Assembly (NCBI RefSeq): GCF_001665875.1 | Contig: NZ_LZTA01000049.1 | Span: 1-64,000, forward strand | Direction of reading: 5' to 3' | DNA: 64,000 nt | Origin: Mycobacterium sp. 852002-40037_SCH5390672 | Lineage (GTDB): Bacteria; Actinomycetota; Actinomycetes; Mycobacteriales; Mycobacteriaceae | Shown here: positions 12,528 to 21,856 of the stretch, in pieces | Numbering within the stretch: the stretch's first letter is position 1 | Layout of the letters: the number at the start of each line of letters is the position of its first letter | Translations under genes and position numbers: made by a program | Notes under the pieces: generated by a model | Told to the model about the DNA's origin: nothing | What the model saw: the letters and a program-made list of their open reading frames with translations, nothing else | The model's database searches: none

Positions 12528-13325
12528 GTGACTGCACCAGAGGCTGATCTGTCCGGATGGTCGGTGGCGCCGTTCAGCGGTGGCGGATACACCCATGACG
12601 TCTATCGCAAGGGCGGCGGCCCCGGGGTGGTGCTGATTCCCGAGATCCCGGGGATTCATCCCGGTGTGCTCGCCTTGGGTAATCATCTGGTGGACAACGG
12701 CTTCACCGTTGCCATGCCGTCACTGTTCGGCGAGCCGGGCAGGGCCAAGGCAGCCGGTTACCTCGTCGGCGCCATCGGGCGGGCTTGTGTGGCAAGAGAA
12801 TTCGCGGCATTCGCGACGAACAAGCAGCGACCGGTGGCGTTGTTCCTGCGTGCGCTGGCACGCGATCTCAACGCATCGACGCCGGGCAAGGGTGTCGGCG
12901 TCATCGGCCAGTGCTTTACCGGCGGGTTCGCGCTGGCCGCTGCGGTCGACGACAGCGTGCTGGCGCCGGTGCTTTCGCAGCCGTCGGTCCCGTTCCCGCT
13001 CGGCGCTGCGCGACGCCGTGACCCCGGCTTGAGCGAGTCCGAGCTGGCCACCGTGGCCGATCGGTGCGCCAACGACGGCCTGTGTGCCATGGGCCTGCGG
13101 TTCAGCGAGGACCGGGCGGTACCGGCTGAACGTTTCGCGGCGCTCAAGCAGCGCCTCGGCGACGCCTTCGAGGTGATCGACATCGATTCGGGTCCCGGCA
13201 ATCAGCACGGCTTCAGCAAGATGGCGCACTCGGTGCTCACCGACGAGGTGCGCGAAGTCGAGGGCCACCCCGCCTACGAGGCCCGTAAGCGAGTGGTCGA
13301 ATTCCTCACGCAACGCCTTTTCTAG
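12528..13325 (+). CDS. Dienelactone hydrolase family protein
   Basis: A 265-residue alpha/beta hydrolase of the dienelactone hydrolase family. The nucleophile is a cysteine in GQCFTGG (about residue 126), in place of the usual Ser elbow, as expected for this family, and the late GNQHGF segment holds the catalytic His. Such enzymes hydrolyse lactone or ester bonds; the physiological substrate here is unknown. The GTG at 12528 has an AAGGGGA ribosome binding site. It sits 12 nt after the DUF4245 gene and 26 nt before a carboxylesterase gene in the same orientation, suggesting an operon of three. Confidence 0.85.
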   Translation: MTAPEADLSGWSVAPFSGGGYTHDVYRKGGGPGVVLIPEIPGIHPGVLALGNHLVDNGFTVAMPSLFGEPGRAKAAGYLVGAIGRACVAREFAAFATNKQRPVALFLRALARDLNASTPGKGVGVIGQCFTGGFALAAAVDDSVLAPVLSQPSVPFPLGAARRRDPGLSESELATVADRCANDGLCAMGLRFSEDRAVPAERFAALKQRLGDAFEVIDIDSGPGNQHGFSKMAHSVLTDEVREVEGHPAYEARKRVVEFLTQRLF

Positions 13326-13351
13326 GCTCGTTGAGAGGATTTTGCACGCGC

Positions 13352-14896
13352 ATGGCAATCGACGACCTTGTGGTCGAAACCAACCACGGCCCGGTCCGGG
13401 GCATCGAAGAGGACGGCGTCAAGGCGTGGAAGGGCATTCGGTACGGGGCGGCGCCGGTGGGCGAGCTGCGTTTCCGGGCGCCCCAGCCGCCCGCGCGGTG
13501 CACCGAGGTCATCGACGCGACCGCTTTCGGGCCGGCCTGCCCGCAACCGGTATTTCCCAACATGCCATTGGATTTGGGCGCGCCGCAGGGTGAAGACTGC
13601 TTGCGGCTCAACGTCTGGGCCTCTTCGGACACCCAGCCCGGTGCTGCCAAACCGGTGATGGTCTGGCTGCACGGCGGCGCCTACGTCCTGGGGTCGAGCA
13701 GCCAGACCCTCTATGACGGCCGCAGACTGGTCAGCCACGGCGACGTCGTCGTGGTGACCGTCAACTACCGGCTCGGAGTGCTGGGTTTTCTCGACCTGTC
13801 GTCGTTGGACATCGGTGCGCGGCATTTCGACTCGAATGTCGGGCTGCGCGACGTGCTGGCGGCGCTGGAGTGGGTGCGCGACAACATCGCGGCCTTCGGC
13901 GGCGATCCGCAACGGGTCACGCTGTTCGGCGAGTCCGCCGGGGCCGGGATAGTCACCACGCTGCTGGCCAGCCCGCCGGCCGAGGGTCTGTTCGCCGGGG
14001 CGATCGCACAAAGCTCGCCGGCCACTTCCGTATACGACCGCGAACGTGCCGCCCGGGTGGCCCAGGCCTTCCTCGACCGGTTGCGAATCGCCCCGTCGGA
14101 ATCCCAGCGGCTGGTCGATATCCCGATGGCGGCCATCCTGGCCGCGTCTCAACAGGTGTTCGACGAAGTGCCGGTGCGTAACCCGGGAACGCTGGCGTTC
14201 GTTCCGATCGTCGACGGCGACGTGCTGAGCGACTATCCGGTAAAACGCGCGCAAGAGGGTCGCTCACATCCTGTCCCGCTGATCATCGGCACCAACAAGC
14301 ACGAGGCGGCGCTCTTCCGGTTGATGAGGTCGCCGCTGATGCCGATCACTCCGAGCGCGATCACCTCGATGTTCAACCAGATTGCCGCCGAACAACCCGA
14401 TCTGCAGTTGCCCACCGAGGAGGAGATCGGTTCGGCGTATTCGCGATTACGGCGCAGGGCAAGGAGTTTGAGCATCGCAACCGACGTCGGCTTCCGGATG
14501 CCGTCGGTGTGGCTCGCCGAGGGGCACGCGCACGTGGCGCCGGTATTCCTGTACCGGTTCGATTACGCCACCCCGTTGCTGAAGCTGCTGATGGTCCGGG
14601 CCGCGCATGCCACCGAATTGCCTTACGTCTGGGGCAATCTCGGTGCGCCCAAGGATCCCACGCTGAAGCTCGGCGGTACCAAAACCGCCAAGGCGGTGTC
14701 TAAGAGGGTGCGCACCCGATGGATCAACTTCGCCGCGCACGCCACGCCCGCGGGACCCGCCGGCGAGCCGGAATGGCCCTCGTATGCGGAGAACGACCGT
14801 GCGTGTCTGATCATCGATCGTCGTGACGCCGTCGCGCACGACGTCGACGCCAACATCCGCGCGGCCTGGGGCAGCGAGATGGTGAGCTTCCGCTAG
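13352..14896 (+). CDS. Carboxylesterase type B (para-nitrobenzyl esterase family), intact
   Basis: A 514-residue serine esterase. It shows the oxyanion-hole motif VWLHGGAYVLGS, the nucleophile elbow FGESAGAG (Ser about residue 195), and the catalytic His in HATELPYVW. A DCLRLNV segment with a conserved Cys is typical of the type B family. In M. tuberculosis the corresponding position is occupied by two fragments, Rv1104 and Rv1105; here one continuous frame spans the family length, so the gene is whole. ATG 13352 is preferred to a TTG at 13331; a GAGAGGA stretch lies upstream with rather long spacing. Its stop and the stop of the convergent dehydrogenase share a CTAG. Confidence 0.88.
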   Translation: MAIDDLVVETNHGPVRGIEEDGVKAWKGIRYGAAPVGELRFRAPQPPARCTEVIDATAFGPACPQPVFPNMPLDLGAPQGEDCLRLNVWASSDTQPGAAKPVMVWLHGGAYVLGSSSQTLYDGRRLVSHGDVVVVTVNYRLGVLGFLDLSSLDIGARHFDSNVGLRDVLAALEWVRDNIAAFGGDPQRVTLFGESAGAGIVTTLLASPPAEGLFAGAIAQSSPATSVYDRERAARVAQAFLDRLRIAPSESQRLVDIPMAAILAASQQVFDEVPVRNPGTLAFVPIVDGDVLSDYPVKRAQEGRSHPVPLIIGTNKHEAALFRLMRSPLMPITPSAITSMFNQIAAEQPDLQLPTEEEIGSAYSRLRRRARSLSIATDVGFRMPSVWLAEGHAHVAPVFLYRFDYATPLLKLLMVRAAHATELPYVWGNLGAPKDPTLKLGGTKTAKAVSKRVRTRWINFAAHATPAGPAGEPEWPSYAENDRACLIIDRRDAVAHDVDANIRAAWGSEMVSFR

Positions 14897-15981
14897 ACGG
14901 ATGCCTTGTCCGCCAGCGCTTGTCGCTTCATCTGGTCGAACATCTCGACGTAGTACGACAGACATTCCGACAGTGCCTGCTCGGTATTGAACAGGGGTTG
15001 GTAACCGAGGTCGCGGGACGCCTTGGCGGTGGAAAAGAAATTGTCCAGATACAGCCGCTCGACGGCGAGCGGCTCGAGCAGCGGCGCCGGTATCCCGAAC
15101 CGGAAATGCAGCCGCTGCCAACCCGTCATCGCCGCACGCACGATGGGGCCGTTCACCCGGACCCGGGGCCACTTCTCACCGCACGCCTCGACCACCGGCC
15201 TGGCGAACTCGAACATGTTGATCGGCTCGGCGTCGTTGATGAAGTACGCCTGGCCGGGCGCGGTGCCGCCCGGCGTCAGGTGCTCGGCCGCCAGGATGAA
15301 ACCGTGAATCAGGTTGTGTACGTAGGAGTTGTCCAACCGCGCTGATTTGCGGCCGATCAGCACCTTGACATGGCCGGCGATCACGCTTTCGAACAACTTG
15401 CGGAACATCGTTTGATCGCCCCGGCCCCAGATGCCGCTGGGCCGAATGGCACACGTCAAGAGTCCGTCAACACCGTTTTGGCCTAAGACGAAGCGCTCGG
15501 CGAGCACTTTAGTCTCGGTGTACAGGTCGTTGAACCGATTGGTGTAGGGCAGCGTCTCGTCGCCGCCGGCGATGTTCTGGCCGCCCATGACCACGCTGTT
15601 GGACGAGGTGTAGACGAAGCGCTGTACCCCGGCCGCCTGCCCGGCGCGGACCAGGTTCTCGGTGCCCCCGACGTTGACCCCGAAGCTGCGCTGCCGGTAC
15701 TCGTCGGTCACCGACGCGCCGCCCATCAGGTCGATGATCGCCGCGGTGTGGAATACGGTGTCGATGCCGTCGACCGCTTGGGCGCATACGGCGGTGTCGG
15801 TGATGTCGCCCTGCAGCACCTGCAATTGCGGATGCGGCGGCAGCGGCGAGGGCGCCCGGTCGAAGGAGCGGACCTGATATCCGCGGTCGAGCAAGGTGGT
15901 GACCAGGTTGGCGCCGACGAAACCGGAGCCCCCGGTGACCAGGACGCGGCCGAGTTCAGCCGTCAGTGATGCATCACCCAT
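14893..15981 (-). CDS. hsd: 3-beta-hydroxysteroid dehydrogenase
   Basis: Extended SDR of 362 residues corresponding to Rv1106c, the enzyme that oxidises the 3-beta-hydroxyl of cholesterol and isomerises to cholest-4-en-3-one using NAD. It has the N-terminal Rossmann motif VTGGSGFVG (about 14-22) and the catalytic YTETK (YxxxK, about 155). A KstR-type box lies at 16009-16022, upstream of a -10-like TAAGCT at 15991-15996, so cholesterol-responsive repression by KstR is expected. The ATG at 15981 has no clear ribosome binding site; the -10 lies 9 nt upstream, giving almost no leader. It overlaps the end of the convergent esterase gene by 4 nt. Confidence 0.92.
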   Translation of the reverse strand: MGDASLTAELGRVLVTGGSGFVGANLVTTLLDRGYQVRSFDRAPSPLPPHPQLQVLQGDITDTAVCAQAVDGIDTVFHTAAIIDLMGGASVTDEYRQRSFGVNVGGTENLVRAGQAAGVQRFVYTSSNSVVMGGQNIAGGDETLPYTNRFNDLYTETKVLAERFVLGQNGVDGLLTCAIRPSGIWGRGDQTMFRKLFESVIAGHVKVLIGRKSARLDNSYVHNLIHGFILAAEHLTPGGTAPGQAYFINDAEPINMFEFARPVVEACGEKWPRVRVNGPIVRAAMTGWQRLHFRFGIPAPLLEPLAVERLYLDNFFSTAKASRDLGYQPLFNTEQALSECLSYYVEMFDQMKRQALADKASV

Positions 15982-16008
15982 AGTGCGGCTAGCTTAGCCG
16001 AGAAAAAA

Positions 16009-16022
16009 TGTAACGTGTTCCA
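16009..16022. promoter_or_regulatory. KstR operator upstream of hsd
   Basis: TGTAACGTGTTCCA fits the KstR core pattern TnnAACnnGTTnnA at every fixed position. It lies 28-41 nt upstream of the hsd start, where bound repressor would block the promoter. hsd is a known member of the KstR cholesterol regulon in mycobacteria. Confidence 0.65.
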
Positions 16023-16067
16023 GTTTGGAGAGACATTTTCAATCAAGCCCCTTCGATACGAGCTGCT

Positions 16068-16337
16068 TCAGGCATCCTCGGCCTCGTCGGCCGCGAGTGC
16101 ATCCTCGATTCTTTTGCGGGCGCCAGCTAAGTGTTCTTCGCAGCGTTTAGCCAGCTGCTCGCCCCTTTCCCACAGCTTCAGCGACTCATCCAAATCCAGG
16201 CCGCCCTGCTCGAGCACGCGGACGACTTCGATCAGTTCGTCCCGGCACGCTTCATATGCCAGGTGACTAATAGGTGTAATGGATTCGCCCTCTTCGGGGA
16301 CGGCGGAGTCGCCCCCGCCGCCGTTTTTACGCGCCAT
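16068..16337 (-). CDS. xseB: Exodeoxyribonuclease VII small subunit
   Basis: An 89-residue, highly charged helical protein, the usual size of XseB. It contains the family segment [27 protein letters not shown], which forms the helical hairpin that coats the long coil of XseA. The complex degrades single-stranded DNA to oligonucleotides. The ATG at 16337 lies inside the last codons of xseA (11-nt overlap), so translation is coupled. Last gene of the Rv1109c-like/xseA/xseB operon. Confidence 0.93.
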   Translation of the reverse strand: MARKNGGGGDSAVPEEGESITPISHLAYEACRDELIEVVRVLEQGGLDLDESLKLWERGEQLAKRCEEHLAGARKRIEDALAADEAEDA

Positions 16338-17574
16338 CGGTCCGCCCTTCGCTCACCGCGGTCACGGCGCCGTCGGCCACCCGCACCCGCAGCCGGGTGC
16401 CCGCCGGGGCCTCGTCGACCGAACGGAGCACCTGGTTTGTTGTCGCCCCGATGGCTTGCACGACGGCGTAACCGCGGGCCAGGGTGGCCGCCGGGCCCAA
16501 CGTCGCCAGCCGCGCGCTCAGGTGGCCGACGCGGTCGGTCTCGGTGGCGGCCAGCCGGACGATGTCCCGGCGAATCGACGACCGCGCGCGGTGCACCTCG
16601 TCGGCGCGCGCCATCAATGCCGCCAGTGGCTCGGCCAGCACCGGGCGGCTGCGTATCTGCGCCAGTGCCCGTTGCTCCCGGGTCACCCAGTTGCGCAACG
16701 CCTGGGCGCTGCGCCGGCGCAGGTCGCCGATCAGCCGCTGCTCGGCGACGGTATCGGGCACCACCTTCTTCGCCGCGTCGGTGGGAGTCGCGGCGCGCAG
16801 ATCGGCGACCAGATCGCACAGCGGGTTGTCGGGTTCATGGCCGACCGCACTGATCACCGGGGTCCGGCACGCCGCGATGGCGCGGCACAGCGTCTCGTCG
16901 GAGAACGGCAGCAGGTCCTCCACACTGCCGCCGCCGCGGGCGATCACGATGACGTCGACCTCACCGTCGCGATCGAGCTCGCGCAGCGCGTCAACTATTT
17001 GCGCAACCGCACCCGGGCCCTGGACAGCGGTGTTGCGCACCGCGAATCGCACCCCGGGCCAGCGTGCGGCCGCGACGGTCGTCACGTCGCGTTCGGCGGC
17101 GCTGGCCCGACCGGTGATCAAGCCAATCATGTTGGGCAGGAAGGGGATCGGTCGCTTGAGCCGCGGATCGAAAAGCCCTTCGGCATCCAGCAGCCGGCGC
17201 AGCCGATCGATGCGTGCCAGCAGCTCGCCCACCCCGACGGCGCGAATCTCGCTGAGCCGCAACGAGAATGTGCCCCGGCCGGTGTAAAAGGATGGCTTGC
17301 CGCGTACCACCACCTGCGTGCCCTCGGCCAGCTTCACCGGCGCGTTGAGCACGATATCGCGGGGGCATGTCACTGTCAGCGACATGTCGGCGGCCGGGTC
17401 ACGCAGCACCATGAACACGGTTTTGGAGTCCTGCCGCATCGAGATCTGGGCGAGCTGACCCTCCACCCAGACGGTGCCCAGCTTGTCGATCCAGCCCGCG
17501 ACCCGGATGGCCACCGCGCGCACCGGAAAAGGGTTCTCGGCGGAATTTGGTTCGGAGGTAACGGCCGGGGTCAC
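16327..17574 (-). CDS. xseA: Exodeoxyribonuclease VII large subunit
   Basis: A 415-residue catalytic subunit of ExoVII, a metal-independent exonuclease on single-stranded DNA. The N-terminal OB fold (about 20-120; [21 protein letters not shown]) is followed by the catalytic domain with the signature region [20 protein letters not shown] and [14 protein letters not shown], then a long helical C-terminal region that binds XseB. The GTG at 17574 overlaps the stop of the upstream gene as GTGA (17571-17574), which fixes the start and indicates coupling. It overlaps xseB by 11 nt. Confidence 0.94.
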   Translation of the reverse strand: MTPAVTSEPNSAENPFPVRAVAIRVAGWIDKLGTVWVEGQLAQISMRQDSKTVFMVLRDPAADMSLTVTCPRDIVLNAPVKLAEGTQVVVRGKPSFYTGRGTFSLRLSEIRAVGVGELLARIDRLRRLLDAEGLFDPRLKRPIPFLPNMIGLITGRASAAERDVTTVAAARWPGVRFAVRNTAVQGPGAVAQIVDALRELDRDGEVDVIVIARGGGSVEDLLPFSDETLCRAIAACRTPVISAVGHEPDNPLCDLVADLRAATPTDAAKKVVPDTVAEQRLIGDLRRRSAQALRNWVTREQRALAQIRSRPVLAEPLAALMARADEVHRARSSIRRDIVRLAATETDRVGHLSARLATLGPAATLARGYAVVQAIGATTNQVLRSVDEAPAGTRLRVRVADGAVTAVSEGRTDGA

Positions 17575-18170
17575 TTCGCGTTCGCGCGGGTGATCCTGTT
17601 GGCCAGCAGCGTCTGGAACGGTGCACGGCCCTTGGTGGCCTGTTCGTAGGCCAGCAGGGCTTCGAGTTCGTCGACGCTCAGCGATTGCAGACGCGCCCGC
17701 AGCTGCGCCAGCGTCAGCGAAGGGTAGTCCAGCTCGGTGACCACCGCGGGCTGCGGAACCGACGCGTTGGCGGCCGGCTTCTTCGATTGCCGCGCGGGCT
17801 TGGTCAGGGCGCTGGCGTCTTCGTGCGCGTCGGCCACCGAGTACAGCGCGAACCGGCCCTCGGCTCTGCGCTCGCCCTCACCGCCGTCTTGCACGGCGGT
17901 GTGCGCCCCGCCCATCGCGTCGTCCAGGTCCTCGTCGAAGGTCGCCCATTCCGGCTTCTCATCCTTGGGCGGGAAGATCGATTCGAGGGTGCTGTCGCCC
18001 TTGATCGCCAGCTCGGCGAGGTTCTGCTGAAAGCGCATCACGATGTGCGCCGCCTGGCTGGCCAATGTCATCGGGTACATCAGGATGGTTTTCGGCAGCC
18101 TGATGGTCTCTTCGACCGCGACTGTTGCCGCTCCGACCAGCAGCCGAACTCCATACGGTGCAGTGCCCAT
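17571..18170 (-). CDS. Rv1109c-like protein (annotated family: lipid droplet-associated)
   Basis: A 199-residue protein. The first 60 residues ([38 protein letters not shown]) are hydrophobic-amphipathic helices; a central acidic, poorly conserved linker follows; the C-terminal 45 residues ([29 protein letters not shown]) look like the small helical recognition segment seen in several actinobacterial proteins. Homologues at the Rv1109c position have been named lipid droplet-associated proteins. The N-terminal amphipathic part fits surface binding, but the role is inferred from the family name. It is the first gene of the operon with xseA and xseB, and is divergent from ispH. Confidence 0.75.
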   Translation of the reverse strand: MGTAPYGVRLLVGAATVAVEETIRLPKTILMYPMTLASQAAHIVMRFQQNLAELAIKGDSTLESIFPPKDEKPEWATFDEDLDDAMGGAHTAVQDGGEGERRAEGRFALYSVADAHEDASALTKPARQSKKPAANASVPQPAVVTELDYPSLTLAQLRARLQSLSVDELEALLAYEQATKGRAPFQTLLANRITRANAK

Positions 18171-18246
18171 GGGTCCAAGATTGCCCTAAGCGGCGGCTAA
18201 CTCCAAGCCCACCGGCGCGAGCTGGCAAGCCCGTGTCGGCAGTAAG

Positions 18247-18252
18247 TACCCT
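18247..18252 (+). promoter_or_regulatory. -10 element for leaderless ispH
   Basis: TACCCT (TANNNT) lies 7 nt before the ATG at 18260, with no ribosome binding site. This supports both a leaderless transcript and the chosen start. Confidence 0.55.
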
Positions 18253-18259
18253 GGACGTC

Positions 18260-19258
18260 ATGCCGCCGACTATCGACATGGGGATTCCCGGCGCGGTGCG
18301 ATCGGTAGCCGGCGACCCAGCCCGTAAGCGAGTGCTTCTGGCCGAACCGCGCGGTTACTGCGCGGGCGTCGACAGGGCCGTGGAGACGGTGGAACGCGCA
18401 CTGGAAAAACACGGGCCACCGGTCTATGTGCGCCATGAGATCGTGCACAACCGGCACGTGGTCACCACCCTGGAAAACGCCGGTGCGGTGTTCGTCGAAG
18501 AGACCGACGAGGTGCCCGAAGGGGCCATCGTGGTGTTCTCCGCGCACGGCGTCGCGCCCACGGTGCATGCCGCGGCAGCCGATCGGAACCTGCACACCAT
18601 TGACGCCACGTGCCCCCTGGTCACCAAAGTGCACAACGAGGCCAGGCGATTCGCCCGCAACGACTACGACATCCTGCTCATCGGCCACGAGGGCCACGAG
18701 GAGGTCGTCGGCACCGCCGGCGAGGCGCCCGACCACGTGCAGCTGGTCGACGGGGTCGCCGCCGTGGACACCGTGACGGTGCGTGACGAGGACAAGGTGG
18801 TGTGGCTCTCGCAGACCACGCTGTCGGTCGACGAGACCATGGAGATCGTCGAGCGGCTGCGGCAGCGGTTCCCGAAGCTGCAGGATCCGCCCAGCGACGA
18901 CATTTGCTACGCGACCCAGAACCGGCAGGTCGCGGTCAAAGCGATGGCGCCGGAGTGTGAGCTGGTGATTGTCGTCGGGTCCCGCAATTCCTCGAATTCG
19001 GTGCGGCTGGTCGAGGTGGCGTTGGGTGGCGGGGCCGCGGCCGCGCACCTGGTCGACTGGGCCGATGACATCGACCCGGCATGGCTGGAAGGCGTCACCA
19101 CCGTGGGCGTCACCTCCGGGGCGTCGGTCCCCGAGGTCCTGGTTGAAGGGGTCCTGGCGCGGCTCGCCGAGTGCGGCTATGACGTGGTGCAGCCGGTCAC
19201 GACGGCGCAGGAAACCCTGGTGTTCGCGCTGCCACGCGAGATCCGGTCAGTTCGCTGA
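18260..19258 (+). CDS. ispH: 4-hydroxy-3-methylbut-2-enyl diphosphate reductase
   Basis: Last enzyme of the MEP isoprenoid pathway, reducing HMBPP to IPP and DMAPP with a [4Fe-4S] cluster. The 332-residue product matches mycobacterial IspH/LytB2 (Rv1110). Cluster cysteines are visible in [20 protein letters not shown] and [11 protein letters not shown]; substrate-binding His and Ser/Asn motifs appear in IGHEGHEE and [10 protein letters not shown]. The frame is open upstream to 18125, but ATG 18260 matches the family start [11 protein letters not shown] and the leaderless -10. It is followed by the repeat cluster at 19282-19405. Confidence 0.95.
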   Translation: MPPTIDMGIPGAVRSVAGDPARKRVLLAEPRGYCAGVDRAVETVERALEKHGPPVYVRHEIVHNRHVVTTLENAGAVFVEETDEVPEGAIVVFSAHGVAPTVHAAAADRNLHTIDATCPLVTKVHNEARRFARNDYDILLIGHEGHEEVVGTAGEAPDHVQLVDGVAAVDTVTVRDEDKVVWLSQTTLSVDETMEIVERLRQRFPKLQDPPSDDICYATQNRQVAVKAMAPECELVIVVGSRNSSNSVRLVEVALGGGAAAAHLVDWADDIDPAWLEGVTTVGVTSGASVPEVLVEGVLARLAECGYDVVQPVTTAQETLVFALPREIRSVR

Positions 19259-19281
19259 CGCGCTGAGCGCCTCAGACCGAT

Positions 19282-19405
19282 GGTGGCGACCCGCTGCGCC
19301 CGGCTACGCCCTGTAGTGGCGACCCGCTGCGCCCGGCTACGCCGCGCTTGCGATCGCCACGGCTGCGCTTGCGATCGCCACGGCAGCGCTCGCGATCGCC
19401 ACTAG
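19282..19405. repeat. Cluster of structured intergenic repeats at the 3' end of the Rv1111c-like gene
   Basis: Tandem and partial copies of a GC-rich unit: a 29-bp block starting GGTGGCGACCCGCTGCGCC occurs at 19282 and again (from its second base) at 19316, and a 20-bp block around GCGCTTGCGATCGCCACGG occurs three times between about 19344 and 19402. Read on the minus strand the array begins CTAGTGGCGATCGCGAGCGC, where the TAG is the stop codon of the minus-strand gene. The same unit, in diverged form, is found three times at 31206-31373. The sequence is self-complementary at its ends and would fold strongly in RNA. Confidence 0.7.
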
Positions 19406-20637
19406 ACGTCGTACTCCCAGGATTCCGCGGGCGACCGTCCGTGCGACCGTCCGGGTGTCCGCGATCGGCTCCGGCGCTCGGTGTGCGGCTCGCGGGGCGG
19501 GTCTTGCGAACCGGCGCCTCGGTAGCGGACCTGCGAGATCGGGTGATGCGTCCCGTTTGACGGGGGCCGCCGGCTCCTCGGTTCATAGGACGGCTCATAG
19601 GGCTCGCGGCTGTCGTAGCGGCTCTCGTACCGGCTCCCGGAATTCGGGCCGCTCGGCGGGTCATATCTGTCCCCGTAGGACTCGAAGCCGTCGAATCGGC
19701 TGCTCCGCGGGGTGGGCCGCTCGTAGGGACTGCGGCGGGTGCGCGGTTCGCGACGCGGTTCCCGGGGCGACTGACCGCGCGTGTCGGGGTCGGCCTCCGG
19801 CCGGGGGCGCCGCCGGGGTCGCCGGGGTGGCTCGGCGGTGTCGTAATCGCGGCCTGCTGCGCTGTCGTAATCGCGGGCCGACGGGGCGCCTCGCCGGGTG
19901 CTGCGCCGCGGACGGTCGGGCCGCTCGACCGGTTCGGGCCCGTCACCCAAGGGCTCGCGGGAATGCCGGGAACTGCTCCGGGCCGAACGCGTGGCGGAGC
20001 GGGTGCTGCGGGTCGTGCGCCGGGTCCTCGACGAGGAGCGTGACGTGCGGCCGCGGCGGGAATCGGTGGTCTCGGTGTCGTCCGCGTCGGTATCGGACTG
20101 CAGCATTGACTGCGCCTTGGCGACGATGGCGTTGAAGAAGGACTTGACGTCGACACCGGCGGCGGACTCCGAAGCGTCTTCGGAGGTATTCGCCATTGTG
20201 CTTGTCTTGTAAGCGTTTCCGAAGTACCAGCGGGCCAGTCCGATCGCCAGCACGCCGCCGGCGGTGCCCAGCATCAGTGGGAAGCGCTCGATCAGCGGAT
20301 AGCCGCAGTTGATGAGCAGGTCCTTGAGGCGGCCCACCTTGGCGTCGTGGAACAGCCAGTAGGCGCCCGGGACCGCGCCGAACAGGATCAGGGGCGGCTG
20401 GATGATCGTGGTGAAGATGCCGTCCTGGCGGACCGCCAGCACCGCCGCCACGCAGCCGGCTATATAGAAGCCGGCAAAGACGTGGGTCAGTTCCTTGTGA
20501 CCAGCGTCGATTCCGTAGCCGATAGCAGTCGCGGTGACGGCGACAAGCAGGGCCGCGTACCAGGGGATACCTGGGATATTAGGGAGGATCGAACGGTGAG
20601 CACCCTCCACCGTCGAACTTGTCCGCTGTGCTGACAC
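19402..20637 (-). CDS. Membrane protein with long disordered Arg/Ser/Pro tail (Rv1111c-like)
   Basis: A 411-residue protein. The first 165 residues contain four hydrophobic segments (for example PWYAALLVAVTATAIGYGI, FAGFYIAGCVAAVLAV). The remainder is a low-complexity tail rich in Arg, Ser, Pro, Asp and Tyr (runs such as SRSSSRTRRTTRS), probably disordered and cytoplasmic. Position and architecture match Rv1111c, whose function is unknown. The start is the GTG at 20637: a TACGGT -10 lies 6 nt upstream on the minus strand. The open frame to 20745 is not needed. Its stop codon lies in the repeat cluster. Confidence 0.75.
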   Translation of the reverse strand: MSAQRTSSTVEGAHRSILPNIPGIPWYAALLVAVTATAIGYGIDAGHKELTHVFAGFYIAGCVAAVLAVRQDGIFTTIIQPPLILFGAVPGAYWLFHDAKVGRLKDLLINCGYPLIERFPLMLGTAGGVLAIGLARWYFGNAYKTSTMANTSEDASESAAGVDVKSFFNAIVAKAQSMLQSDTDADDTETTDSRRGRTSRSSSRTRRTTRSTRSATRSARSSSRHSREPLGDGPEPVERPDRPRRSTRRGAPSARDYDSAAGRDYDTAEPPRRPRRRPRPEADPDTRGQSPREPRREPRTRRSPYERPTPRSSRFDGFESYGDRYDPPSGPNSGSRYESRYDSREPYEPSYEPRSRRPPSNGTHHPISQVRYRGAGSQDPPREPHTERRSRSRTPGRSHGRSPAESWEYDV

Positions 20638-20643
20638 ATGTAG

Positions 20644-20649
20644 ACCGTA
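20644..20649 (-). promoter_or_regulatory. -10 element for leaderless Rv1111c-like gene
   Basis: On the minus strand TACGGT (TANNNT) stands 6 nt before the GTG at 20637. No ribosome binding site is present, consistent with a leaderless mRNA. Confidence 0.55.
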
Positions 20650-20779
20650 CCGGGAATGGGCCGAAAGGCCCGTAAATACCTCGTAGGGATCCTGGGCGTG
20701 CCATGCCCGGGTGCACGATGGGCGGTGACCGATGGTCCCCGGCACCCATCGCCGTCAAGACCCCTAGACTTGGTTCCCC

Positions 20780-21853
20780 GTGAGCCTGAGCCTGGGAATA
20801 GTGGGGTTGCCCAATGTCGGCAAGTCGACCTTGTTCAACGCGCTGACCCGGAACAACGTGGTGGCGGCCAACTATCCGTTCGCGACCATCGAGCCGAACG
20901 AGGGCGTCGTCCCGCTGCCCGATCCCCGGCTGGACAAGCTGGCCGAGATGTTCAGTTCCGAGAAGATCGTGCCGGCCCCGGTGACGTTCGTCGACATCGC
21001 CGGAATCGTGAAGGGCGCCTCCGAGGGCGCCGGTCTGGGCAACAAGTTCCTGGCCAACATCCGCGAGTGTGACGCGATCTGTCAGGTGGTGCGGGTGTTC
21101 GCCGATGACGACGTCGTGCACGTCGACGGCAAGGTCGATCCTCGCTCCGACATCGAGGTGATCGAGACCGAGCTGATCCTCGCCGACATGCAGACCCTGG
21201 AGAAGGCCATACCGCGGCTGGAGAAGGAAGCCCGCAACAACAAGGAGCGCAAGCCCGTGCACGAGGCGGCTGCCGCCGCGGAGGCTGTGCTGGATTCAGG
21301 CAAGACGCTCTTCTCGGCCGGTGTCGACACCTCACTGCTGCGCGAGCTGAACCTGATGACCACCAAGCCGTTTCTGTACGTGTTCAACGCCGACGAGTCC
21401 GTGCTGACCGACGATGCCCGCAAGGCCGAGCTGTCCGCGATGGTCGCACCCGCGGACGCGGTGTTCCTCGACGCGAAGATCGAGGCCGAACTGCAAGAGC
21501 TGGACGACGAGTCGGCTGCCGAGCTGCTGGAGTCCATCGGGCAGACCGAGCGTGGACTAGATGCGTTGGCGCGGGCCGGTTTTCATACACTCAAGCTGCA
21601 GACCTACCTGACGGCCGGCCCAAAAGAGGCGCGCGCGTGGGTGATTCACCAGGGGGACACCGCGCCGAAGGCCGCCGGAGTGATTCACACCGACTTCGAA
21701 AAGGGCTTCATCAAAGCCGAAATCGTCTCCTACGACGACCTGGTCGCCGCGGGCTCGATGGCGGCGGCCAAGGCGGCCGGCAAGGTCCGGATGGAGGGCA
21801 AGGATTACGTCATGGCCGACGGTGACGTGGTGGAGTTCCGGTTCAACGTCTAG
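20780..21853 (+). CDS. ychF: YchF/Ola1-type ATPase
   Basis: A 357-residue P-loop protein of the Obg-HflX superfamily that binds the ribosome and prefers ATP to GTP; involved in translation and stress responses. Motifs in order: G1 GLPNVGKST (about 8-16), G3 [12 protein letters not shown], the NVGK/NADE-type G4 segment YVFNADES, and the C-terminal TGS domain ending [11 protein letters not shown]. The GTG at 20780 gives the exact family length. A TAGACT at 20765-20770 lies 9 nt upstream and could give a 2-nt leader. The last codons carry one arm of a 16-bp direct repeat whose other arm follows the next gene. Confidence 0.95.
   Translation: MSLSLGIVGLPNVGKSTLFNALTRNNVVAANYPFATIEPNEGVVPLPDPRLDKLAEMFSSEKIVPAPVTFVDIAGIVKGASEGAGLGNKFLANIRECDAICQVVRVFADDDVVHVDGKVDPRSDIEVIETELILADMQTLEKAIPRLEKEARNNKERKPVHEAAAAAEAVLDSGKTLFSAGVDTSLLRELNLMTTKPFLYVFNADESVLTDDARKAELSAMVAPADAVFLDAKIEAELQELDDESAAELLESIGQTERGLDALARAGFHTLKLQTYLTAGPKEARAWVIHQGDTAPKAAGVIHTDFEKGFIKAEIVSYDDLVAAGSMAAAKAAGKVRMEGKDYVMADGDVVEFRFNV
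21823..21838 (+). repeat. 16-bp direct repeat, copy 1 (3' end of ychF)
   Basis: TGACGTGGTGGAGTTC encodes part of the YchF C-terminus (GDVVEF). An exact copy lies at 22484-22499, just past the transporter gene. The pair brackets the transporter and looks like the trace of an insertion or partial duplication. Confidence 0.8.
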
Positions 21854-21856
21854 CCC

